The position numbers and the translations under genes are program-made. The notes under the pieces were generated by a model, which was not told the origin of the DNA, did no database searches, and saw only the letters and a program-made list of their open reading frames with translations. 12,412 nt of DNA from Saprospiraceae bacterium (GTDB lineage: Bacteria; Bacteroidota; Bacteroidia; Chitinophagales; Saprospiraceae): the NCBI GenBank assembly GCA_014379065.1, contig JACMMM010000336.1, forward strand, positions 1 through 12,412. Reading direction: 5' to 3'. This document shows positions 1 through 6,006 of this stretch, one piece after another. Position 1 is the stretch's first letter. Each line of letters opens with the position of its first letter.

Positions 1-1509
1 ATCACACGAAGGACTGCTTGACCATAAAAATAAGACGCCTGTGCCGGGGTACTGCCAATAATGCACCAATACTACCACGGTGGGTAAATGCCAATCAGTA
101 TAACCATTGTAAACCAAATTGCGGCAATAAGTAGCGGCGTCAGGAATCAACATAGATTCGCTTGACACCGGGCTGATATTTTGAAGGGAATTGGTGACAT
201 TATCTTCAAAGTATTGCTGCACATAGGATTGGGTATAGCTGTTCGCATCCGTCTCCGCCATGGCTGCCTGGTTTTGGGCGTAGTTGTTTGCGCTCATCAA
301 AGTAGCAGCTGCCTGTGTACTGATTTGGGCTTCCACCCAATTTCGGTTCACGGCATCAGTGCCAGCCACAGGAGCAGCAATATTTTTCAATTCGTTGCCT
401 TGCAAGTTCAAATTTCCATTCGACGTAAATTCAGCCACGGTCTCGCCTTCGGTGGCGAAATTATCGGCACCAGTTTTTACCCGCAAAACACCCCCATCAT
501 TTACCATTTTCCAATCGGTTCCAGCCGTGTTTCCACGCACAAATTCGATACCCGCCTCCGTCGTGCCGGTGCCGTCGAAGGCATGCAAGCGTAGCGTTGG
601 GGTTTGAGGCTCTCGAATTTCAAATTTCCGCGCTGGAGCATCCGTACCCAGGCCAAGATTGCCTACTGCTGTGAGCGTCATGTGCCGATTGGCTTCTGTT
701 AGAAAATTATCGCTGCCCTGCGTGAAGCCGAGCTCGCCGCCATCATTGCTGATGCGCCAGTCCGTGCCAGCCGTATTGCCGCGCAGAAGTTCGATGCCCG
801 TTTCGCTGCTGCCTGGGTTGGTGGCAAGTATGCGCAGAAAACGATCGTCCGTCCCGCGTATTTCCAGGTGCCGTGCCGGGGCGTTCGTACCTATGCCTAC
901 GCTGCCGTTGTCGTAATAAACATTCGTGCCATTGGTCAGCCAAGGACTACTGCCGCCACCGCCGATGCCGCTCAAATCCACTGTATTGCCTTGTGAAATA
1001 GATAGTTGTGTTCCGTTGAGCGCAAGGTTTTGTAACTCATTCGAGGGACTGGGGTCGGCTTGTGGCGCGCTGGCCGCCGTTTGCGCATGAAGCGCGTAAG
1101 GCACGGAAAGGATAGGGCTGCTGCCCATGAAGGTGAAAGTGTTGCCGCCCGCAGGGTCGAGTTCCGTGCGCATCGCGTGGAGATTTCCGCCCCAAACAAT
1201 GTTGGCAAAAGTGCCGCTCAAAGCCGTTCCTTGACCGACATTGAGCGAGAAAACGCCTAGGTCGGAGGTGATTGTTTGGTGCCGTTCCCGATACACCAGC
1301 GGGCCGTCGCCATCGCCGTCAGGGTCGAGCACGATGCTCAGCCTGATGGCAATGTTTTGGTTGGCAATAGGCTGGCTGGCGGCGTTTCGGGCCACACCTT
1401 GATACTTGAAACCTTGCGGAGATTGGGCTTCAGCGATGTTAAATTTTAGCGCAAGGATCGTGAGGAGCAGCGCTGTTTGGAAGAATCGGTTGTTGGATTG
1501 TTGTGTCAT
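1..1509 (-). CDS. Tail-fibre-like secreted surface protein with C-terminal DUF1566 domain (partial, 3' end outside window)
   Basis: An open frame of 503 codons runs from an ATG at 1509-1507 to the left edge without a stop, so the C-terminus is missing. Residues 1-28 form a signal peptide (hydrophobic TALLLTILAL core, likely cut after AEAQ). Residues about 29-145 contain QGFKYQGVARNAA, the N-terminal module common in Bacteroidota surface proteins annotated as tail-fibre-like. Two modules of about 81 residues start near 202 (GSVGIGTNAPARHLEI) and 283 (GNLGLGTDAPARKFEI); both carry RGNTAGTDW and NDGG motifs. Near 370-393, LKNIAAPVAGTDAVNRNWVE resembles the linker seen in phage tail and adhesin proteins, followed by an Ala/Gln-rich helical stretch. 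From about 461, YCRNLVYNGYTDWHLPT and then LWSSS match the DUF1566 (Lcl-type) signature. Its start overlaps the upstream gene's stop as ATGA, implying translational coupling. The likely role is a surface or adhesin protein; the ligand is unknown. Export route is unclear because the C-terminus is not visible. Confidence 0.85.
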   Translation of the reverse strand, partial: MTQQSNNRFFQTALLLTILALKFNIAEAQSPQGFKYQGVARNAASQPIANQNIAIRLSIVLDPDGDGDGPLVYRERHQTITSDLGVFSLNVGQGTALSGTFANIVWGGNLHAMRTELDPAGGNTFTFMGSSPILSVPYALHAQTAASAPQADPSPSNELQNLALNGTQLSISQGNTVDLSGIGGGGSSPWLTNGTNVYYDNGSVGIGTNAPARHLEIRGTDDRFLRILATNPGSSETGIELLRGNTAGTDWRISNDGGELGFTQGSDNFLTEANRHMTLTAVGNLGLGTDAPARKFEIREPQTPTLRLHAFDGTGTTEAGIEFVRGNTAGTDWKMVNDGGVLRVKTGADNFATEGETVAEFTSNGNLNLQGNELKNIAAPVAGTDAVNRNWVEAQISTQAAATLMSANNYAQNQAAMAETDANSYTQSYVQQYFEDNVTNSLQNISPVSSESMLIPDAATYCRNLVYNGYTDWHLPTVVVLVHYWQYPGTGVLFLWSSSPSCD

Positions 1510-2042
1510 TGTTTTACGATTTTGAAAGTGGTAGGGAAATTGAGAAGTGACACTTTTTCAAAAAGTGTCACTTCTGGCCCGTGATGTTCGTTTTTGGAAA
1601 AAAATTGCAGGACATAATTTCCTGCCGAGAAATTTGAAAAATCAAATTCGTATTGAAAATCAACATTTTGAACAGAAAATACAAGCCGCCCAGCCCCATC
1701 AGTGACTACGGCAGAAAGCGTTTGGCAGGTAAGGTTCTCCATCTGCAAAATGCCACTCGTCGGGTTGGGCGATACGCGGATCAAGGCCGCCAAAGGCGAA
1801 GCCTCGGTGGTCGGTACAGACATCGGTTGGACGTACATTTGGTGGAAGCCGAGCGTGAGCCGGGTATTGCCGGAAGTGTACGTTTCCACCGCGCACTCGC
1901 CTATCGTCCAACTCAGGCGTGTGCCGTTTGCGGCTTGATGCGAATCGCCCGCGGCGGCGGTGACTTCTGGGGAAATGCTCTGCGCGGCGGCACGGATGCT
2001 GGCGAGCAGAAGGAGCGGAAGGAAGAGAAGTTTAAGTTTCAT
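1506..2042 (-). CDS. Small secreted protein with T9SS type A sorting domain
   Basis: This encodes 178 residues. Residues 1-20 are a signal peptide (MKLKLLFLPLLLLASIRAAA). The mature part begins QSISPEVTAAAGD and contains LSWTIGECAVETYTSGNTRLTLGFHQ, a motif shared by many short Bacteroidota exported proteins (TxGFHQ type). The C-terminal part from about residue 90 (VSPNPTSGILQM ... SAGNYVLQFF ... FKIVKQ) is a T9SS type A sorting domain, the tag recognised for outer-membrane translocation. The tail from AGNY to the terminus is longer than usual because a palindromic repeat inserts PEVTLFEKVSLL about 10 residues before the end. The stop overlaps the start of the downstream tail-fibre-like gene (ATGA), so the two are probably co-translated. 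The gene starts 67 bases after the beta-helix gene, with a copy of the same palindrome in the gap. No Shine-Dalgarno sequence precedes the ATG. Its molecular function is unknown; it could be a partner or anchor for the following surface protein. Confidence 0.85.
   Translation of the reverse strand: MKLKLLFLPLLLLASIRAAAQSISPEVTAAAGDSHQAANGTRLSWTIGECAVETYTSGNTRLTLGFHQMYVQPMSVPTTEASPLAALIRVSPNPTSGILQMENLTCQTLSAVVTDGAGRLVFSVQNVDFQYEFDFSNFSAGNYVLQFFSKNEHHGPEVTLFEKVSLLNFPTTFKIVKQ
1543..1575. repeat. 33-bp perfect palindrome, copy 1, inside a coding region
   Basis: AGAAGTGACACTTTTT at 1543-1558, one unpaired C at 1559, then the exact reverse complement at 1560-1575. It has 16-bp arms and a one-base centre. 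It lies in the 3' part of the small T9SS gene, where its 33 bases are read as 11 codons without a frameshift. Two further copies lie at 2079-2110 and 8787-8819. Confidence 0.95.
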
Positions 2043-2078
2043 GTGTAGGAATGAGTTTGTGGATGTTGGATGGCAAGT

Positions 2079-2110
2079 AGAAGTGACACTTTTTCAAAAG
2101 TGTCACTTCT
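2079..2110. repeat. 32-bp palindrome, copy 2, at the end of the beta-helix gene
   Basis: This is the same sequence as copy 1 but with one A fewer on the right arm (16-bp and 15-bp arms around a C). Its right edge overlaps the last base of the beta-helix stop codon, and it occupies half of the 67-base gap before the next gene. The transcript would form a strong hairpin, so it may end or attenuate transcription or protect the 3' end. No T-tract follows on the minus strand, so a classical intrinsic terminator is not supported. Confidence 0.9.
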
Positions 2111-3918
2111 CAATTAGCTTTGACAATTTTGTAAACCCTTGCCGTTTTTGAATTTTTCAAAAAATACACCCCAGCCTGAACGCCGATCATCTCTATGGAA
2201 AAAGTATCGCCATCAGCCAAAACGCTGCGGACAACTGCACCACGAGAATCGAACAAGAAGAAAGTTTCGTTGTCAAAAACCTCGTTTGTAGCCTGAACTG
2301 CCAGCACATCACCCACAGGATTCGAGTAGGTCAAGCCGCCCAGCGCGTTTTTACTTTTCAAAAAAATGAGTGGGCTGAACGACTGCTTTCCGTCAAAATC
2401 CTCCTGTTTTAGCCGGTAATAGTAGGCTGGGCTTAAAAGTTTATCATCAGTAAAAGTGTATTGGAGCATCGTCTGGCTGTTGCCCGCACCCGGCACCGTG
2501 CCGATGGTTTCAAAACCGAGCCCGCCGAAGCTACGCTGGATTTCAAAATGACGGTTTCCCATTTCGCTCGCGGTTGTCCAAAAAAGTTGGTTGAAACCGT
2601 TCTCAGCTTTGCCATAAAAAGCCAAAAGATCGATGGGCAATGGACTGGACTCGAACTCGTACACGCCCATATCCACCGTGCCATTGCCGATGCGTTCGTA
2701 AAATTTCAAATCGCCCGTGGGTACACCCGGGTTGTTGCCTGCATCCACGCAGGGCGAGCCGCCGTCCACATGAAGCCCATCATCGGTGGTCATCCAGCAG
2801 TCGTCCGCACCGTCCAAATCTGTGTCGTTTAAAAACTGTGGGTCAGCCTCGATATTCCCTGTGCCAGGGCCAGAAATGATGTGGGGAGGGTCTTGCCCCG
2901 CTAGGTCAATGTCCGAGTAAGTGGCTGTAAAAGTGGCGCCGCCAATGAGGTAAAATTGAGGCCCTTCACCGCTTGCCGTATTGCCCCAGAAAATGCTGTT
3001 CCGAACGTTTGGATCGGCATTGCCAGAGTTGCCCATAGAAAAATTCGACCGGTCGGCTACTATTGCGCCACCGTCAACGGAGGAGTTGTTCACGAACGAG
3101 CAGTTCAAAATAACCGGGCTGGCATTGCCGCCACCGCCTCCCCAGCAGTACATCGCTCCAGCCCGATCTGTGGCCGTATTTTCTGCAAAAATGCAGTTTG
3201 TCAGCGTCGGGCTTGCGTTGCCGTTATAGCCAAAATTATCTATTCCGCCGCCGCCGCCCGTGGCGTTGTTTGCATAAAAAATACAGTGCGACACCACAGG
3301 ATTGGCGTTGCCGTTGTTTTGGCCGTGGTTGAAAATTCCACCGCCAAAAAATGCGCTGTTGTTTGTGAAAACACAGTTTTGAACGGTCGGGCTGGCAAGC
3401 CCACCAGCATTCCCGGCATTTAACATTCCGCCGCCCAAACTTCGGGGGTCATTCCCGGTATTGTCAAAATTGGCGTTGCCATCGCTGACGACGAAGCCAT
3501 CCAGAACAGCCGTGCTTCCCACGTTGGTGTTGCTGATGACGTGGTAACTGTTGTCGGCATTCCCCCCATTCCCGATTTCCGCGCTCAAAATTGAGCTCGG
3601 CCCGCAGTCAATGTTTCGTTCGGACAAAGCCGTTTCGTTGCCGACAAAACTTCCGTACACCTCCACCCCGGTTTTCAGTCCAAAATAGATGGTGCGGGAA
3701 GTGCCGTTGGTTGGCTTATAAGTCCCGGCAGCCACCCACACCTGGTCGCCCGAAGCCGAGTTGTTTATGGCTGTTTGCAGCGAAGTGCCGGGGTAGGCGT
3801 TTGCCCAACTCGTGCCGTTCATTGCGCCAGCACCACCCGGGGTGACGTAGCGGGTGGTGGCGTAGGCTTGGAAAACGGCGAAGACAAAGGCAAGGGCCAG
3901 GTTTGTTGAGCGTCTCAT
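2110..3918 (-). CDS. Secreted right-handed parallel beta-helix protein with choice-of-anchor Q region and T9SS type A sorting domain
   Basis: This encodes 602 residues. Residues 1-20 are a signal peptide ending QAYA. TTRYVTPGGAG...GTSWANAYPGTSLQTAI...GDQVWVAAGTYKPT is the N-terminal cap typical of this beta-helix family. Residues about 160-330 hold some six imperfect repeats of the form GNAxPxxxNCxFxxNxAxxGGG, the coils of the helix, rich in Gly and Asn. SPCVDAG and GTVDMGVYEFE (about 385-420) match the choice-of-anchor Q ending, preceded by an Asp-rich DTDLDGADD stretch that may bind calcium. PIDLLAFYG...YYYRLKQEDFDGKQSFSP (about 425-520) is a domain often found before T9SS tags. NPVGDVLAVQ...AGVYFLKN...YKIVKAN is a type A sorting domain. 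It is an exported surface protein, possibly polysaccharide-binding; no catalytic site is evident. A MITE-like element lies 26 bases upstream, and no Shine-Dalgarno sequence is seen. Confidence 0.9.
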   Translation of the reverse strand: MRRSTNLALAFVFAVFQAYATTRYVTPGGAGAMNGTSWANAYPGTSLQTAINNSASGDQVWVAAGTYKPTNGTSRTIYFGLKTGVEVYGSFVGNETALSERNIDCGPSSILSAEIGNGGNADNSYHVISNTNVGSTAVLDGFVVSDGNANFDNTGNDPRSLGGGMLNAGNAGGLASPTVQNCVFTNNSAFFGGGIFNHGQNNGNANPVVSHCIFYANNATGGGGGIDNFGYNGNASPTLTNCIFAENTATDRAGAMYCWGGGGGNASPVILNCSFVNNSSVDGGAIVADRSNFSMGNSGNADPNVRNSIFWGNTASGEGPQFYLIGGATFTATYSDIDLAGQDPPHIISGPGTGNIEADPQFLNDTDLDGADDCWMTTDDGLHVDGGSPCVDAGNNPGVPTGDLKFYERIGNGTVDMGVYEFESSPLPIDLLAFYGKAENGFNQLFWTTASEMGNRHFEIQRSFGGLGFETIGTVPGAGNSQTMLQYTFTDDKLLSPAYYYRLKQEDFDGKQSFSPLIFLKSKNALGGLTYSNPVGDVLAVQATNEVFDNETFFLFDSRGAVVRSVLADGDTFSIEMIGVQAGVYFLKNSKTARVYKIVKAN

Positions 3919-3927
3919 AATTTAATA

Positions 3928-3960
3928 AAAAAGTATCGGGTTCGTTAGGGGTTGTGTCAA
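3928..3960 (-). promoter_or_regulatory. Possible hybrid promoter using the end of the MITE-like element
   Basis: On the minus strand, TTGACA (3960-3955, inside the terminal inverted repeat) is followed after 17 bases by GATACT (3937-3932). This is a sigma70-like pair with a perfect -35 and a 4-of-6 -10. The overlapping TACTTTTT (3935-3928) also matches the Bacteroidota -7 motif TAnnTTTG at 7 of 8 positions, with a TTTG about 22 bases upstream. The start site would fall near 3925, leaving a leader of only about 7 bases, which weakens the call. Confidence 0.3.
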
Positions 3961-4120
3961 AAGTCGGAGAAGGATGCATCTTTGTCTCGGAGCAAAATTT
4001 AATTTGTTGCAATCCCGAACTTCCCGAAAGTTTTAAACTTTCGGGAAGTTAAATTTCGCGAAGGCAAAACATGATTTGGTGGAAAAATCGAGCATTCACA
4101 TCTTTTGACACAACCCCTAA
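3945..4120. mobile_element. MITE-like non-coding element with 19-bp terminal inverted repeats
   Basis: TTAGGGGTTGTGTCAAAAG at 3945-3963 is repeated as its exact reverse complement at 4102-4120. If the element proper is taken as GGGG...CCCC (3948-4117, 170 bp, 16-bp ends), it is flanked by TA on both sides, which fits a TA target duplication as made by IS630/Tc1-mariner-type transposases. It is far too short for a transposase and contains no open frame worth reporting. A perfect 33-bp palindrome sits almost exactly at its centre. It fills 176 of the 210 bases between the two T9SS genes, ending 8 bases short of the stop codon of the upstream-transcribed one. The family assignment is inference; no related full-length element is in the window. 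Confidence 0.65.
4018..4050. repeat. 33-bp perfect palindrome of a second sequence family, centre of the MITE-like element
   Basis: AACTTCCCGAAAGTTT (4018-4033), one T, then its exact reverse complement (4035-4050). Arm length (16) and single-base centre match the other palindrome family in this window, though the sequence differs. It can form a hairpin in either transcript direction. No T-tract follows, so calling it a terminator is not secure. Confidence 0.9.
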
Positions 4121-4128
4121 ACACATAG

Positions 4129-5868
4129 TCAATTGCCCGAAACCACCAACTTAATGGTCTTGCTCAACGCGGGTAGTTGCAATTGCACCAAATAAGCGCC
4201 CTTGGCCCATTGACTGGTGGGCAGTTCCAAGACCTGTTCCCCTTCGGAAAGTACTTGATTAAAAGTCCAAACTTCGCGCCCTGCGAGGTCAAAAACGCGC
4301 ACTTGGACTTTCCCTGCTTCTGGCAAATCAAAAGCCAGTGTCGCAGTTTGTCCTGCCGAGACGGGATTTGGGAAAAGCCTTGGCGCTGCTACCTCTTCCA
4401 CAATGACATTCGTGCGATCCTCACCAATGCCGCCCAAGAGGCCGGTACAAAATTCCTGAGAGAAGTTTTGTGTGATGCGCGCAGGCAGAATATTCGTCCA
4501 AGAGTAAGGCGTTCGGCTAAATGCCCGCGAGGAGGAAGTCCCCAACAAAGTCCTGATCACAGAAATTTGCTCGATATCGCAACCCGTCGGACCATTTGAG
4601 CCAAGCGAATTGACCCGAATGGTGTGGGCGTCGTTGAATGCCGAGCCTGTGAGCCTTGAGCCGCAGGCGACAAAGTAGCCAGCGGAAGCGCCCGTGATTC
4701 GAGCAATGCTATGAGGCTCCGTGAATTGAGGGCTTGAACTTGAATAGTAATACGTCCAATCGGGCAGTTCGGTACCGTAAAATGGCAACACCATGATAAA
4801 TGTCCCGCTAAGAATGTTGCCAGGGGAGGGTTGGTAAATGATGTTGCCCGTGATAGCAGCCCTTGTGCCCGTTACATCCAAACTGATTGCTCTGCCCGAA
4901 AAACCTGAGTAAAACACACTGGGAGCGTATGTTTTGCTGCTGGCTATCCCGTTCAAAGGGTTGGCCCTTAAAACCCATAGGGAAGGATGTCCTGGGCCCG
5001 ACGAGCCTACGACCATCAGTGCAGCGGGTTCGGCAACACCGTTGGCCGGCTTATACACCACGTCAAGACCTTGGTCTCCATTTTGACCTGCATCGTAACT
5101 TCTGCGCCAGATTTCCACGCCCGTTGTCGCGTTGATGCAGGAGAGGAATGTGTGCGTATTGGCCACACCTGTTGCTCTGTAGCGGCCCGTTACCGCGATA
5201 ACATCCACCCCTGAGCGAACCGCATTGCAAGCTTCGGTCGCCTCGAAATTTTGAGTAGTCAGGGTGGCGTAATAGCGGTTGCTCCACAATTGTCCGCCAG
5301 CACTGTTAAACCTGGACACTGAAAAACGGTGGTTGTTTGCTGCCTGGTTAAACCCATTGCTGGTGATAATGACATCGCCGTTCGATTGCCGCTCCACTGA
5401 AACGCCGCTTTCAATGAGGGTGCCACTGACATCGTTGTTGGGCATCACTTTAGTCCAAGTCACGGTACCGCTGGTGTTGGTGCGGATCAGGACTGCTTGC
5501 CGCCCATTGGCGGTGCTGCGGCTGCCAGCGATGAAATAGCCCGTGTGTGCCCCGGCAGTAGAGTAATCCAAATCAATGGACGTGCCGAAGTAAGCCGTTG
5601 TCGGGCTGCCCGGCTCATGGATGGTAGCATTCATGTTCACCGATCCAGTAGAACCGAGGCGTGTCAACAAAATACGGCTGGCCGGGCCGTAACTAAGCGT
5701 GTTGGACAGCACGATGTAATTGCTGTTCGGGATGGGCTTGCCGTCTTGCGGTTCTTCGTGGTTGACGAGTGAACCAAAGGTGTTTTCAAATTGCGCAAAA
5801 AGCAGGTTGGAAAAAAGGCTCGCGCAAAAAAATGCGGCAAGTAGGGGGAAAAAACGCTTGTTTTTCAT
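4129..5868 (-). CDS. Secreted protein with T9SS type A sorting domain, possible beta-propeller fold
   Basis: I place the start at the ATG 5868-5866, giving 579 residues. It opens with a clear signal peptide, MKNKRFFPLLAAFFCASLF followed by SNLLFAQ. The longer frame from a TTG at 5907 would put 13 charged or aromatic residues before it and is unlikely. The body repeats phrases such as GYFIAGSRSTANGRQAVLIRTNTSGTVTWTK, VSRFNSAGGQLWSNRYY and FLSCINATTGVEIWRRSYD, roughly 50-70 residues apart, as in secreted proteins with propeller-like repeats (fold is inference). The last 84 residues, from PRLFPNPVSAGQ through VRVFDLAGREVW and KGAYLVQLQ to KLVVSGN, are a type A sorting domain. No enzyme motif is visible. 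It lies downstream of the AraC-type regulator; the 138-base gap holds tandem direct repeats and a hairpin that could control it. No Shine-Dalgarno sequence precedes the ATG. Confidence 0.85.
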   Translation of the reverse strand: MKNKRFFPLLAAFFCASLFSNLLFAQFENTFGSLVNHEEPQDGKPIPNSNYIVLSNTLSYGPASRILLTRLGSTGSVNMNATIHEPGSPTTAYFGTSIDLDYSTAGAHTGYFIAGSRSTANGRQAVLIRTNTSGTVTWTKVMPNNDVSGTLIESGVSVERQSNGDVIITSNGFNQAANNHRFSVSRFNSAGGQLWSNRYYATLTTQNFEATEACNAVRSGVDVIAVTGRYRATGVANTHTFLSCINATTGVEIWRRSYDAGQNGDQGLDVVYKPANGVAEPAALMVVGSSGPGHPSLWVLRANPLNGIASSKTYAPSVFYSGFSGRAISLDVTGTRAAITGNIIYQPSPGNILSGTFIMVLPFYGTELPDWTYYYSSSSPQFTEPHSIARITGASAGYFVACGSRLTGSAFNDAHTIRVNSLGSNGPTGCDIEQISVIRTLLGTSSSRAFSRTPYSWTNILPARITQNFSQEFCTGLLGGIGEDRTNVIVEEVAAPRLFPNPVSAGQTATLAFDLPEAGKVQVRVFDLAGREVWTFNQVLSEGEQVLELPTSQWAKGAYLVQLQLPALSKTIKLVVSGN

Positions 5869-5880
5869 GTTTAAATCGAA

Positions 5881-5909
5881 TTTTGGTGAATAAAAAAGTT
5901 TCACCAAAA
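5881..5909. promoter_or_regulatory. Hairpin in the leader of the T9SS gene
   Basis: TTTTGGTGAA at 5881-5890 and its exact reverse complement at 5900-5909 enclose a 9-base A-rich loop. It begins 12 bases upstream of the ATG at 5868, so in the mRNA it would sit in the 5' leader close to the ribosome start region. As DNA it could instead be an operator. The function is not known. Confidence 0.5.
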
Positions 5910-5934
5910 GTGCGGTTCAACACCACCCATGGTA

Positions 5935-5973
5935 ATAGGACAAATGTTCCAAATCATAGCACATTTGTTCCAA
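5935..5973. promoter_or_regulatory. Tandem 18-bp direct repeats with 21-bp period, candidate AraC-type operator
   Basis: ATAGGACAAATGTTCCAA (5935-5952) and ATAGCACATTTGTTCCAA (5956-5973) are identical at 15 of 18 positions, with starts 21 bases apart. Their repeat edges lie 67-105 bases upstream of the ATG of the T9SS gene and 34 bases past the stop of the AraC-type regulator. Two tandem half-sites at a 21-bp spacing is the arrangement known for AraC at its I1/I2 sites. The outer part also forms an 8-bp inverted repeat (5940-5947 with 5961-5968). Binding by the neighbouring regulator is inference. Confidence 0.45.
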
Positions 5974-5983
5974 CCCCACCCTT

Positions 5984-6002
5984 CCCTCCCCAAAAGGGAG
6001 GG
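5984..6002 (-). terminator. Weak candidate terminator hairpin after the AraC-type regulator
   Basis: CCCTCCC (5984-5990) and GGGAGGG (5996-6002) form a 7-bp GC-rich stem with a five-base loop, starting 4 bases past the stop codon. No T-tract follows on the minus strand, so it may only be an RNA 3'-end structure. Confidence 0.3.
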
Positions 6003-6006
6003 TTAC

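Noticed and set aside
3945..4120. A full insertion sequence between the two T9SS genes
   Set aside because: Only 176 bases and no transposase; kept as a MITE-like element.
5869..5907. Upstream TTG start for the T9SS gene at 5907
   Set aside because: It would place VKLFYSPKFDLN before a complete signal peptide; the ATG at 5868 fits a secreted protein, and the TTG sits inside a hairpin arm.
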